In this document: positions 8,120 through 16,872 of the stretch, in pieces
Position numbering within the stretch: the first letter of the stretch is position 1
Layout of the letters: each line of letters opens with the position of its first letter
Assembly: GCA_045617225.1 (NCBI GenBank)
Contig: JAZLIC010000072.1
Coordinates: forward strand, 1-24,527
Reading direction: 5' to 3'
From: JAZLIC01 sp045617225
Lineage (GTDB): Bacteria; Bacillota; Clostridia; Monoglobales; Monoglobaceae
DNA: 24,527 nucleotides
Notes under the pieces: model-generated
Told to the model about the DNA's origin: nothing
Databases searched by the model: none
The model's input: the letters and a program-made list of their open reading frames with translations, nothing else
Position numbers and translations under genes: made by a program

Positions 8120-9316
8120 ATGCAAATAGAAAATAAATTTTCAGATAAGGTGTGTCATTTAGAGGCATCGGCAATAAGAGAGATATTTAAGCTTCTTGCA
8201 AAACCGGGAATAATATCATTCGCAGGCGGTGCGCCCGACCCTGCACTTTTCCCAAATGAGGAGCTTGCCGAAGTGGCGAAAGATGTTTTGTTAAAACAAG
8301 GCAATGTTGCACTTCAGTACGGTGTAACGGAGGGTTATATACCTCTTCGTGATTGGGTTATAAATCGTCTTAAAAATCAAGGTATAATAAGCGATAGCGA
8401 CAACACGATTATTGTAAGCGGAGGACAACAGGGTATAAACCTTGCGTCTATGTCCTTAATCAATCCGGGTGATGCTGTAATTTGCGAAGAACCGAGCTTT
8501 ATCGGCGGTCTTAATACCTTCCGCTCGAATAACGCAGAGCTTTACGGCGTTCCTGTTTTAGATGACGGTTTGGATATGAAAAAGCTTGAAGAAATGTTGA
8601 AGAAGCATAATAATGTAAAAGTTTTATATACAATCGCAACATTCCAAAATCCGTCAGGAATTACCATGTCTTTGGAAAAACGCAAGGAGCTTTTGGCACT
8701 TGCAAAGAAGTATGACTTCATCATTTTTGAGGACAATCCATACGGAGAGCTTAGGTTTGCAGGTGATGATGTGCCGACAATTAAATCTTTGGACGATGAT
8801 GGCAGAGTAGTGTACTTTGGCTCATTCTCAAAGATTTTATCTCCGGGTATGCGTCTTGGATTTGTGTCCTGTGACAGTAAATTGATGGAAAGAATGATTA
8901 TCTGTAAGCAGGTTCAAGATGTCCATACCAATGTCCTTTCACAGATGATTGCGTATGAATATGTGACAAAATATTCTATTGATGAGCATATTAAGAGGTT
9001 AAGATGCGCCTATGGCGAAAAATGCAGGCTTATGTGTGAATGTATGGACAAGTATTTCCCAAAATGTGTGACTCACACAACACCGGAGGGCGGCCTTTTC
9101 TTGTTCTGCACTTTGCCTGACGGCTATGACAGTAAGGAAGTAATGCAAAAGGCGTTGGACAAGGGCGTTGCATTTGTTCCCGGCTCAAGTACAATGATTG
9201 ATGATAAGAAGCCGTACAATACTTTCAGAATGAACTATTCAACTGCCTCAATGGAAGAAATAGAAAGAGGCATAAAAGTTTTGGGCGATGTCTTAAAGGA
9301 GGTAGTGGGAGAGTAA
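8120..9316 (+). CDS. PLP-dependent aminotransferase, fold-type I (2-aminoadipate/LysN-like)
   Basis: This is a class I/II aminotransferase of 398 residues that transfers an amino group via pyridoxal phosphate. Seen: SFAGGAPDPALFP near residue 34, SGGQQGINL (the phosphate-cup region), FQNPSG, EDNPYGEL, and the SFSK motif whose K238 should form the Schiff base, followed by SPGMRLGF. The GGAPDP start and overall pattern resemble the LysN/MocR-type aminotransferase branch acting on 2-aminoadipate, aromatic or branched-chain substrates. There is no N-terminal GntR DNA-binding domain, so it is an enzyme rather than a MocR regulator. The substrate cannot be fixed from sequence. The stop overlaps the trpS start by 1 nt, which could hint at aromatic amino-acid metabolism, but this is inference. 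Confidence 0.9.
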   Translation: MQIENKFSDKVCHLEASAIREIFKLLAKPGIISFAGGAPDPALFPNEELAEVAKDVLLKQGNVALQYGVTEGYIPLRDWVINRLKNQGIISDSDNTIIVSGGQQGINLASMSLINPGDAVICEEPSFIGGLNTFRSNNAELYGVPVLDDGLDMKKLEEMLKKHNNVKVLYTIATFQNPSGITMSLEKRKELLALAKKYDFIIFEDNPYGELRFAGDDVPTIKSLDDDGRVVYFGSFSKILSPGMRLGFVSCDSKLMERMIICKQVQDVHTNVLSQMIAYEYVTKYSIDEHIKRLRCAYGEKCRLMCECMDKYFPKCVTHTTPEGGLFLFCTLPDGYDSKEVMQKALDKGVAFVPGSSTMIDDKKPYNTFRMNYSTASMEEIERGIKVLGDVLKEVVGE

Positions 9317-10320
9317 TGGAGAACGAAAAGAAAAGGATTTTAAGCGCAATTCAAACCTCCGGGGCACTCACTCTCGGAAATTATGTAGGTGCGCTTCGTA
9401 ATTGGGTAGAGCTTCAACAAAGCGGAGAGTATGATTGTTTTTATATGCTCGCCGACCTTCACGCAATTACCGTAAGGCAAGAGCCGAAGGATTTAAGAAA
9501 GAACTCGCTTGATATTTTGGCGTTGTTTTTGGCAGTAGGTTTGGACCCGGAGAAGAGTCCGCTTTTCTTGCAGTCACATGTGCCGGCACATTCGATGCTT
9601 TCGTGGGTTCTTAACTGTAATACATATATGGGCGAGCTTTCCCGTATGACACAGTTTAAGGATAAGTCCCAAAAGCACGCAAATAATATAAATGCAGGCC
9701 TTTTTACATACCCTGCTTTAATGGCGGCGGATATACTTTTGTATCAGGCTGACTTGGTGCCTGTCGGCGCCGACCAGATGCAGCATTTAGAGCTTACTCG
9801 TGATATAGCAAAGCGCTTTAATAACGCTTACAGTGACACTTTTAAAATCCCGGAGGCATATGTACCAAAGGTTGGTGCGCGTATAATGAGCCTTCAGGAG
9901 CCTACACAAAAGATGTCAAAATCTGACCCGAATTCTAACGGATATATCCTTTTACTTGACCCGCTTGACACCGTGGCAAAGAAGATAAAGAGAGCTGTTA
10001 CGGATTCAGGCGGCGAGGTAAAACGCGGAGAGGGTAAAGAAGGCGTTGAAAACTTAATGAGCATATACTCTGCTATGACCGGTAAGACGATGGACGAAAT
10101 CGAAACCGAATTTGACGGCAGAGGCTATGGCGAATTTAAGGAAGCGGTTGCAGAGTCTGTTGTCGATGTTTTAAGACCTATTCAGGAGAGATATAACGAG
10201 CTTATAAAAGATAAGGAATATTTGAGTTCTGTATATAAAAAAGGTGCGGAAACTGCATCTCGTGTTGCTATGAAAACTGTTTCTAAGGTGTATCGAAAGG
10301 TTGGTTTTGTTCAACCGTAA
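9316..10320 (+). CDS. trpS: Tryptophanyl-tRNA synthetase
   Basis: This enzyme charges tRNA-Trp. It is a class Ic synthetase of 334 residues, normal for bacterial TrpS. The HIGH-like motif is T-L-G-N (residues 19-22, within SGALTLGNYVGAL). The KMSKS loop is KMSKS at 199-203. Tryptophan-pocket features such as GADQMQHLELTRDIA are present. It begins at the ATG overlapping the preceding stop (TAATG), so it is translationally coupled to the aminotransferase. No T-box leader is seen upstream, as expected for an internal operon gene. Confidence 0.97.
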   Translation: MENEKKRILSAIQTSGALTLGNYVGALRNWVELQQSGEYDCFYMLADLHAITVRQEPKDLRKNSLDILALFLAVGLDPEKSPLFLQSHVPAHSMLSWVLNCNTYMGELSRMTQFKDKSQKHANNINAGLFTYPALMAADILLYQADLVPVGADQMQHLELTRDIAKRFNNAYSDTFKIPEAYVPKVGARIMSLQEPTQKMSKSDPNSNGYILLLDPLDTVAKKIKRAVTDSGGEVKRGEGKEGVENLMSIYSAMTGKTMDEIETEFDGRGYGEFKEAVAESVVDVLRPIQERYNELIKDKEYLSSVYKKGAETASRVAMKTVSKVYRKVGFVQP

Positions 10321-10333
10321 GTGGAGGTAGCAT

Positions 10334-11443
10334 ATGATTTTCAATAATAATATATTTGTGTTTCTGGCATTGATAGTTGCGTTTTTGGTAGCATTTGCTG
10401 CAACACCTATGGTTATTTCTTTGGCACATAAAATAAACGCCATCGATGTACCGAAGGACGCACGGCGAATTCACAAAAAACCGATTCCGTTAATAGGCGG
10501 TCTTGCGATATTTTATGGCTTTATTGTCAGTGTTTTGTGCTTTGCAACTATTGATAATGAGCTTATGGGTGTTTTGCTTGGAGCGATAGTTATAGTTGTT
10601 ACAGGTATTGTTGATGATATGAAGAGTTTGCCTGCTATTGTAAAGCTTATGTGTCAGCTTTTAGCATCAGCAATAGTTGTATACAGTGGTGTAAGGATAG
10701 AACATTTTGCAAATCCGTTTTCCGCTTGGTTTGGCCCGCCGTATGTAACATTCAGCTTTTGGGTATCGATTGCGGTTACAATGATTTGGATTACGGGCAT
10801 CACCAATGCGGTAAACCTGATAGATGGCTTAGACGGTCTTGCGGTAGGCGTATCGACTATTGCTTCGGCATCGCTTATGGCGCTTACGCTTATCAGCGAT
10901 AACTTAAATGTTGCTATTATTACAGCGGCAGTTGCAGGTGCAGGCTTCGGCTTCCTTCCGTATAACTTTCACCCTGCAAAAATATTTATGGGCGATACAG
11001 GCGCATTGTTTTTAGGCTATATACTTGCTTGTATATCTGTTCAGGGATTTTTAAAGATGTCGGCAATTATCTCATTTGCAGTTCCGATTTTGGTGTTGGG
11101 ACTTCCTATATTTGATACAATATTTGCAATAGTAAGACGCTTGCTTACGGGCAGGTCGCCTATGTCGCCGGACAGAGGGCATCTCCACCACAGACTCCTT
11201 GATATGGGATTCTCGCAAAGGCGTGTTGTAGCTATACTTTATACCTTGACCGCAGTCCTTTGTATGACCGCGGTGGTAATATCCATCAAAGGTTACAGCA
11301 GAGGCGTGGTGCTTATAGTTTCAGTTTTGGTTATAATTTTAGTTTCAATGAAGGTTATGGACAGTCAAAAAGACCCGGGCCTGCACAGTGATGCGGATAA
11401 CAGAGAAATGCCCTTGGAGGAATATGATAATGAAAAAGATTAA
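10334..11443 (+). CDS. tagO: Undecaprenyl-phosphate GlcNAc-1-phosphate transferase (TagO/WecA family)
   Basis: This polytopic enzyme starts a lipid-linked glycan by moving a HexNAc-1-phosphate from UDP-sugar to undecaprenyl phosphate. It has 369 residues with about ten or eleven hydrophobic helices. Diagnostic motifs: RRIHKKPIPLIGG near residue 43, the Mg-binding DD at D94-D95 (GIVDDMKSLPA), NLIDGLDGLA at 161-170, MGDTGA at 219-224, and the HLHH motif (283-286) that separates WecA/TagO enzymes from MraY. It directly precedes a UDP-GlcNAc 2-epimerase, the usual partner for teichoic-acid or ECA-type linkage units. It is the only priming enzyme in the window, so it probably initiates the glycan made by the downstream operon (inference). 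Confidence 0.93.
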   Translation: MIFNNNIFVFLALIVAFLVAFAATPMVISLAHKINAIDVPKDARRIHKKPIPLIGGLAIFYGFIVSVLCFATIDNELMGVLLGAIVIVVTGIVDDMKSLPAIVKLMCQLLASAIVVYSGVRIEHFANPFSAWFGPPYVTFSFWVSIAVTMIWITGITNAVNLIDGLDGLAVGVSTIASASLMALTLISDNLNVAIITAAVAGAGFGFLPYNFHPAKIFMGDTGALFLGYILACISVQGFLKMSAIISFAVPILVLGLPIFDTIFAIVRRLLTGRSPMSPDRGHLHHRLLDMGFSQRRVVAILYTLTAVLCMTAVVISIKGYSRGVVLIVSVLVIILVSMKVMDSQKDPGLHSDADNREMPLEEYDNEKD

Positions 11444-12566
11444 GGTTATGACAATCTTCGGCACAAGACCGGAGGCGATAAAAATGGCACCTCTTGTAAA
11501 GGAACTTGAAAAGCACCCTGACGAGATAGAACCATTGGTTTGTGTTACGGCTCAGCACAGACAGATGCTTGACCAGGTGCTGGATATTTTTGATATAAAG
11601 CCGGATTATGATTTAAATATTATGAAGGAGTCGCAGACGCTTGTCGGCATTGTAACCGGCGCTCTTGAAGGACTTGATAAGGTTATGAAGGAGGCAAAAC
11701 CGGATTTGGTTTTGGTTCATGGCGATACATCAACCACCTTTGTCGGAAGCTTGGCGGCGTTCTATAACCAAATTTCAATCGGGCATGTAGAAGCCGGACT
11801 TAGAACATTTGATAAGTATTCACCATTCCCGGAGGAGGTTAACCGCCGTTTAACAGGCGTTATGGCGGATATGCACTTTGCGCCCACAACACGCAATGAG
11901 GTAAATCTCTTAAACGAGAATGTTGCTAAGGAGAATATTTATATTACAGGAAATACCGTAATAGATGCACTTAAAACAACGGTTAAAGATAACTATATTT
12001 TCAAAGATGAAACCTTGCGTAATTTGGATTTTGACGGACAGCGTGTGATAGTTATGACTGCACACAGGCGTGAGAACTTAGGTGAGCCTCTTTATAATAT
12101 CTGTAGTGCGGTTCGCGAAATTGTCGAGAAGTTTGAAGATGTAGCGGTGGTATATCCGGTGCATCTCAATCCGGCGGTACGCAATGTGGCGTTTGAAGTT
12201 TTGGGAGGACATGAGAGAATTCATTTGATAGACCCAATAAGTGCGGACGAGCTTCATAACGCCATAAACAAGAGCTATATGGTTATGACCGATTCAGGCG
12301 GTCTGCAAGAGGAAGCACCTTCTCTCGGCAAACCTGTATTGGTGCTCAGAACCGAAACGGAGCGACCGGAAGCAGTATATGCGGGAACGGTAAAAATTGC
12401 CGGAGTTGATAAAACTGATATTATAAATATGGCCTCGGAGCTTTTGACAAGTGAGGAAGCTTATCAAGAGATGGCAAAGGCGGTAAATCCGTATGGTGAC
12501 GGAACTGCTTCAAAACAGATTGTGGAAGCGATTATAAACAAGTTTAGAGAAAGTGACATTGATTAA
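11430..12566 (+). CDS. wecB: UDP-N-acetylglucosamine 2-epimerase (non-hydrolysing)
   Basis: It interconverts UDP-GlcNAc and UDP-ManNAc in the cytoplasm, feeding ManNAc into wall teichoic acid linkage units or capsules. The 378 residues are of standard length. Seen: FGTRPEAIKMAPL at the N-terminus, VHGDTSTT, HVEAGLRT, PFPEEVNRRLT, and the C-terminal UDP-binding TDSGGLQEEAP with a RTETERPEAV segment. In-frame ATGs exist at 11388 and 11424, but GGAGG at 11416-11420 is correctly spaced only for the ATG at 11430, which also gives the normal N-terminus. It overlaps the upstream gene by 14 nt and abuts the next start exactly. Confidence 0.96.
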   Translation: MKKIKVMTIFGTRPEAIKMAPLVKELEKHPDEIEPLVCVTAQHRQMLDQVLDIFDIKPDYDLNIMKESQTLVGIVTGALEGLDKVMKEAKPDLVLVHGDTSTTFVGSLAAFYNQISIGHVEAGLRTFDKYSPFPEEVNRRLTGVMADMHFAPTTRNEVNLLNENVAKENIYITGNTVIDALKTTVKDNYIFKDETLRNLDFDGQRVIVMTAHRRENLGEPLYNICSAVREIVEKFEDVAVVYPVHLNPAVRNVAFEVLGGHERIHLIDPISADELHNAINKSYMVMTDSGGLQEEAPSLGKPVLVLRTETERPEAVYAGTVKIAGVDKTDIINMASELLTSEEAYQEMAKAVNPYGDGTASKQIVEAIINKFRESDID

Positions 12567-13217
12567 ATGAAAGACTATGAAATAATACTTTTCGATTTAG
12601 ACGGTACTATTGTGGACTCAAGCTTGGGTATTACAAATTCGGTGATGTATAGCCTTAAAAAATTCGGCATTACCGTAACAAGCCGAGAGGAGTTGTACCC
12701 TTTTATCGGTCCGCCGCTTTGGAACTCGTTTGAAAAATATTACGGCTTTTCAAAAGAGAAATCCCTTACTGCGGTTGAGTATTATCGAGAGTATTACAAA
12801 GAAAAGGGCGTTCTTGAAAATACCGTATATGACGGCGTTAAAGAACTGCTTAAATACTTGTGCGAAAAAGGCAGAATTATCTGTCTTGCCACTTCAAAAC
12901 CTGAGATTTTTGCAAAGAAGATATTGAGCAGTCTTGGACTTGATAAGTATTTTAAATACATATTGGGTGCAACTTTGGACGGCTCAAGAGTGGAAAAAGC
13001 CGACGTGATTGAATATGTGATGGAAAAGTGCGGCGTTTCCGATGCGGAAAAAATCGTTATGATAGGCGACAGAGAGTATGATGTGCTTGGTGCTAAGGCG
13101 TTCAATATTGACAGTATCGGTGTTTTGTACGGTTTTGGCAGCAGAGAAGAGCTTGAAAAGGCCGGCGCAACTTATATTGTAAAAAGTGCAAAAGAAATAG
13201 AAATGATTATTGATTAA
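12567..13217 (+). CDS. HAD-superfamily hydrolase (phosphoglycolate phosphatase / Gph-like, subfamily IA)
   Basis: This is a small-molecule phosphatase of 216 residues. HAD motif I is FDLDGT with nucleophile D10 and acid D12. Motif II is ATSKPE, and motif III/IV is the MIGDREYDVLGAKA segment. A helical cap lies between motifs I and II (about residues 18-85), which is subfamily IA. It starts at the base right after the epimerase stop. Substrate cannot be told from sequence: phosphoglycolate, pyrophosphate, nucleotides or sugar phosphates are all possible. Its place after the sugar-nucleotide genes and before the terminator suggests a housekeeping or sugar-phosphate role. Confidence 0.9.
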   Translation: MKDYEIILFDLDGTIVDSSLGITNSVMYSLKKFGITVTSREELYPFIGPPLWNSFEKYYGFSKEKSLTAVEYYREYYKEKGVLENTVYDGVKELLKYLCEKGRIICLATSKPEIFAKKILSSLGLDKYFKYILGATLDGSRVEKADVIEYVMEKCGVSDAEKIVMIGDREYDVLGAKAFNIDSIGVLYGFGSREELEKAGATYIVKSAKEIEMIID

Positions 13218-13226
13218 ATGTATTTG

Positions 13227-13255
13227 AAGGATTTCAGAAATGAAATCCTTTTTTT
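13227..13255 (+). terminator. Intrinsic terminator after the HAD gene
   Basis: Perfect 9-bp stem AAGGATTTC / GAAATCCTT with a 6-nt loop, followed by a run of seven T. It ends the long plus-strand housekeeping run that begins at yybS. Confidence 0.9.
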
Positions 13256-13322
13256 GCTTTAAAATAGCAAATAATATTGTTAAAACAAAGCTGTTTTGTG
13301 AGAATTTGGAAGAATAATTAGT

Positions 13323-13351
13323 TTGACAAAAAACGAGGTTGGTGATATAAT
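13323..13351 (+). promoter_or_regulatory. Strong sigma-A promoter of the glycan operon (extended -10)
   Basis: TTGACA at 13323-13328, exactly 17 nt spacer, TATAAT at 13346-13351, preceded by TG one base before (extended -10). Both hexamers are perfect matches. The predicted leader is about 55-60 nt. A small inverted repeat (AAAACA / TGTTTT, 13282-13297) lies upstream, possibly a binding site but too short to call. Confidence 0.88.
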
Positions 13352-13401
13352 TATTGAGTGAAATAGTATCTTTTTAAGTGTTTGACGGAGTATCAGATTT
13401 G

Positions 13402-13407
13402 AAAGGA
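13402..13407 (+). promoter_or_regulatory. Ribosome binding site deciding the TTG start of the pyruvyltransferase gene
   Basis: AAAGGA ends on the first base of an in-frame ATG at 13407, so it cannot serve that ATG. It is 8 nt before TTG at 13416, which is therefore the better start. Confidence 0.65.
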
Positions 13408-13415
13408 TGATTGCC

Positions 13416-14591
13416 TTGAAGAAAATCGGAATAGCGGCGGTTACATATAAGGATAATTTCGGAAGTGCCCTTCAAACTTATGCTACTCAATATAGTATCG
13501 AAAAGCTTGGGTATGACACATATATCTTTGATATAAGCGGTGTTCAAAGCGTGATTATGAAACGCAAAAGGGCTTTTTATCTAAAAAGAATGATATGTGA
13601 CCCTGACGAACTTAAATACGTTTTCACTAAGGCACTCGGCCTTTTTAAAAGACAGAGCAATGATAGCAGATATGCCGATGATATGCGTATAAGACATCAA
13701 ATGTATCTTGGGTTTAATGAAAAGTACCTTAAAATTTTTGACAGAGTTGACAGTTGGGACGCTCTCACAAAACAGAGTGCTACTTGTGATAAGGTTGTTG
13801 TCGGAAGTGACCAGATTTGGCGTCCGTCAAATATTGTCGGAAAGTTCTTCACATTAAAATTTGTTCCGGATAATATTCCAAAGGTTGCATATGCTTCAAG
13901 CTTTGGCGTTTCTGTTCTTCCTAACACTGTAAAGAAAGAGGCAATTTCTTTTTTAAAGCGTTTCAGTAATATAAGTGTCCGTGAAGAAAGCGGAAAGAAG
14001 ATTGTAAAAGAGCTTATAAATAAAGATATACCTGTTGTTTGTGACCCTACTATGCTTTTAAATGCAGAGGAGTGGGCAGATATTGCCGGAAGTGAGCCTA
14101 TATATAAGGAGCCGTATATTCTGTGCTACTTCTTGGGAGATAATCAACTTCACAGAGAGTTTGCACAAAAGTTGAGAGAAGCTACGGGATGCAAGATTGT
14201 CGCACTTCTCCACGGCGGCGAGGTTTATATTGCAAAGGATGAAGAATATCCTGACTATAAGCCTTGTGATATAGGACCTGCCGAGTTTGTGAATTTGATT
14301 AAGAATGCGGCATATGTATGTACGGATTCTTTCCACGGTACGGTGTTTTCAATACTGCACGGCAGAAAGTTCTTTTCGTTCAGACGCTATGCGGACACGA
14401 GCGAAACTTCTACAAACGACCGACTTTATACACTGCTTGATTTTACGGGCTTGCGAGAGCGTATGCTCTGCGGCAATGAGGATATAAAAGAGTGCTTAAA
14501 TATGGATATGGATTATAATGAGCTTTTAAACAAAATTGAAGTAAAGAGGACTGCTTCTATGACATATTTGAAAGATGCACTTGAAAATTGA
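13416..14591 (+). CDS. Polysaccharide pyruvyl transferase family protein
   Basis: This family (CsaB/WcaK/AmsJ-like) transfers pyruvate from PEP to sugar hydroxyls, forming pyruvate ketals that add negative charge to surface glycans. The 391-residue protein shows the fold's hallmarks: an N-terminal N-F-G-S-A-L-Q-T-Y segment, VVGSDQIW (about 128-135), YASSFG, SVREESG, VVCDPTMLL, and the C-terminal TDSFHGTVFS with H307, the usual catalytic-site histidine region. I start at TTG 13416 on the basis of ribosome-site spacing; ATG 13407 would add three residues. It is first in the glycan operon. The next gene's ribosome site overlaps this stop codon, so the two are coupled. Confidence 0.9.
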   Translation: MKKIGIAAVTYKDNFGSALQTYATQYSIEKLGYDTYIFDISGVQSVIMKRKRAFYLKRMICDPDELKYVFTKALGLFKRQSNDSRYADDMRIRHQMYLGFNEKYLKIFDRVDSWDALTKQSATCDKVVVGSDQIWRPSNIVGKFFTLKFVPDNIPKVAYASSFGVSVLPNTVKKEAISFLKRFSNISVREESGKKIVKELINKDIPVVCDPTMLLNAEEWADIAGSEPIYKEPYILCYFLGDNQLHREFAQKLREATGCKIVALLHGGEVYIAKDEEYPDYKPCDIGPAEFVNLIKNAAYVCTDSFHGTVFSILHGRKFFSFRRYADTSETSTNDRLYTLLDFTGLRERMLCGNEDIKECLNMDMDYNELLNKIEVKRTASMTYLKDALEN

Positions 14592-14603
14592 GGAGGATAT
14601 ACG

Positions 14604-15812
14604 ATGCCTAAACTTGCGGATAAATTGAGTTGTTGCGGTTGTGCGGCATGCGTTAATAAATGTGCAGTCGGCGCAATCACAATGGAAGCAGATGGTGCAG
14701 GTTTTAAATTCCCGACTATAAATAACGAAAAATGTGTAGAATGTGGCGCTTGCAGCAGTGTTTGCCCTGCATTATATCCATTAAAGCCTGAGGCGTTAAC
14801 TCCTGATAGTTATGTTGTTCAACATAAAGACGAGGAGATACGCAGACAATCAACATCTGGCGGTGCGTTTACTGCTATTGCTGCGGCTATTATTAAAGAA
14901 GGCGGCGTAGTATTTGGTGCATCATATGTTGACGATTTTTATCTGCATCATATTCCGATTGAAAATTATGATGACCTTAAACTTTTTCGAAACTCTAAAT
15001 ATGTTCCGAGTGACATAGGCGATACATATAAGAAAACGAACGAACTTTTAAAAGACGGACGTAAGGTATGTTTTAGCGGTACACCTTGTCAAATACAGGG
15101 GCTTTTGAAGTATTTAGGAAGTGACGATGAAAACTTGATAACGGTTGACTTTATTTGTCACTGCGTTCCGTCGCCTGAGGTTTTTCATAAATATTTGTCG
15201 TATCAAAAGGCAAAGTATCCTGAGTTCTCAAAGCTCATTATGCGTGATAAAACTCTCGGATATTCTTATTCGACGATTGCGTTGTTTGATAAAAATGATA
15301 AGTGCTTATATAGGAAGGGCAGCGAGTACGACCCATGGATGCGTCTGTTCCTGAGTGATTGTTGCGACCGTCCGTCTTGCTATGAGTGTAAATATCAGAC
15401 AGGAAATCGTCCTGCTGATATAACGCTTTGGGACGGTTGGAATACACATATACTTGCACCTGAATTTGATGATAATAAAGGCACTACAAATGTTGTGGCG
15501 TGGTCAAAAAAGGGGCAAGATTTAATCTCGGAGATTTCCGATACTGTGAGGATAAGACCTGTTGATATAGAAAACTTTAAAGCTAATTTAACAAGGAAGA
15601 ATGAAAAGAAACCGCCCAAAAACTCTGCTGAGTTTTATTTGGATTTGGAGCGACTTGATGATAAGGGATTTTTAAACAAATATGCACCGGTAAATTCCAA
15701 AGTAATCATTAAAACGATGATTAGAAAGATAATGTTTACACTTCATTTACATGATGCAATAAGAAATATTGTACATAAACTGCGACTTAAAAAGAAGGCG
15801 GAGGGAAAATAG
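14604..15812 (+). CDS. F420-hydrogenase/dehydrogenase beta-subunit-like protein with N-terminal 2x[4Fe-4S]
   Basis: The protein has 402 residues. The N-terminus is a ferredoxin domain with two cysteine clusters: C10-x2-C13-x2-C16-x3-C20 and C-VE-C-GA-C-SSV-CP. The rest is the FrhB-like flavin/Fe-S domain, with STSGGAF, SGTPCQIQGL, DFICHCVPSPEVF and a CYEC-KY motif. Such proteins occur in many polysaccharide loci next to pyruvyl transferases. Their reaction is unknown; a redox step on a sugar is a guess. F420 itself need not be involved. The usual S-D-I-T-x-G-D-x-W-G stretch here reads ADITLWDGWN. It lies 12 nt after the pyruvyltransferase gene and directly before a glycosyltransferase. The C-terminal end is very basic. 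Confidence 0.88.
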   Translation: MPKLADKLSCCGCAACVNKCAVGAITMEADGAGFKFPTINNEKCVECGACSSVCPALYPLKPEALTPDSYVVQHKDEEIRRQSTSGGAFTAIAAAIIKEGGVVFGASYVDDFYLHHIPIENYDDLKLFRNSKYVPSDIGDTYKKTNELLKDGRKVCFSGTPCQIQGLLKYLGSDDENLITVDFICHCVPSPEVFHKYLSYQKAKYPEFSKLIMRDKTLGYSYSTIALFDKNDKCLYRKGSEYDPWMRLFLSDCCDRPSCYECKYQTGNRPADITLWDGWNTHILAPEFDDNKGTTNVVAWSKKGQDLISEISDTVRIRPVDIENFKANLTRKNEKKPPKNSAEFYLDLERLDDKGFLNKYAPVNSKVIIKTMIRKIMFTLHLHDAIRNIVHKLRLKKKAEGK

Positions 15813-15813
15813 A

Positions 15814-16860
15814 ATGAAGAAAATAAGTTTTATCGGACACACAACCGACCGCGGCGGTGCCTCACATGTTATGACAATACTTGCAAACAGCTTGGCAGAG
15901 CGTGGTTTTGAGGTTGACCTTGTATTCTTCAGAATTATAAATCCGTATGAAACATCTGATAAGGTGAATCTTATTTCTCTTTGTGACAAGGATTCAGAGG
16001 TAGGATTTAAAGAAGCTTTTACAAAGCTTAATAATTATATGAAAACAAGTGGCAGCAATCTTAATATTTCATTTTCTCTTGCAACAAGTTGTATGGCGGT
16101 TCTTTGCTCTAAGCTTAACAAGATACCGATTATCGCATCGGAACGTAATGACCCTAAAAAAGCGGAAAGCAAGATAATGTTTACTGCGTCAAAATTATTT
16201 TATGCTATGGCAGACTTTGTTGTTTTTCAAACTAAGCAGGTAACGGAGTATTATTCAAAAAAGGTGCAGAAAAAAAGTAAGATAATTTTAAATCCTGTTG
16301 AAGTACCAATAAAGAAAGTGCCGAGCGATAAAAAGCTTATTGTTTCTGTGGGAAAGCTCTTGCCGCAGAAAAATCATAAGCTTTTGATTGATGCCTTTTA
16401 TGACTTTGATAAAATTCATCCGGGGTATACCGTACAAATTTTCGGTGATGGTGCAGGCAGAGGTGATATTGAGGCACATATTTCATCACTTGGACTTGAA
16501 GATAAGGTTGTTCTTATGGGTAAGCACGATAACATTCCTGATAAAATCAAGGAAGCCTCAATGTTTGTTATGCCATCAAACTACGAAGGTCTATCAAATG
16601 CACTTATGGAGGCAATGTGTATGGGTATACCTTCAATATCCACTATGGTTGCAGGCGCAGAAGATATTATTGATAATGGAAAAAGCGGATTGATTGTTCC
16701 GGTAGGTGATAAAGACGCACTTGTGAAGGCTATGTGCAAATATGCAGAGGAGCCTTCTCTTGCCGAAAAGTTTAGTAATGAAGCTTTAAAGTTTGCAGAT
16801 AGATGTAAGTTTGATGCAATTACTAGCGAGTGGGAGGAGCTTGCAAATAAGTTTTGTTAA
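15814..16860 (+). CDS. Glycosyltransferase family 4 (GT-B), glycan assembly
   Basis: This 348-residue retaining GT-B enzyme extends the lipid-linked sugar at the cytoplasmic membrane face. The N-terminal Rossmann domain begins KKISFIGHT and has DRGGASHVM, typical of GT4. The C-terminal donor-binding domain has VGKLLPQKNH (from residue 179) and the E-x7-E motif E258/E266 in NYEGLSNALMEAM. An in-frame ATG at 15769 lies inside the previous gene; the ATG at 15814 has GGAGGG at correct distance and gives the normal N-terminus. Donor and acceptor are unknown. Confidence 0.9.
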   Translation: MKKISFIGHTTDRGGASHVMTILANSLAERGFEVDLVFFRIINPYETSDKVNLISLCDKDSEVGFKEAFTKLNNYMKTSGSNLNISFSLATSCMAVLCSKLNKIPIIASERNDPKKAESKIMFTASKLFYAMADFVVFQTKQVTEYYSKKVQKKSKIILNPVEVPIKKVPSDKKLIVSVGKLLPQKNHKLLIDAFYDFDKIHPGYTVQIFGDGAGRGDIEAHISSLGLEDKVVLMGKHDNIPDKIKEASMFVMPSNYEGLSNALMEAMCMGIPSISTMVAGAEDIIDNGKSGLIVPVGDKDALVKAMCKYAEEPSLAEKFSNEALKFADRCKFDAITSEWEELANKFC

Positions 16861-16872
16861 GGGTGATTGATT

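Noticed and set aside
13218..13415. Riboswitch or small RNA between the HAD gene and the glycan operon
   Set aside because: After the terminator the region is AT-rich with only a 6-bp inverted repeat; the leader after the promoter is too short and unstructured for a known riboswitch.
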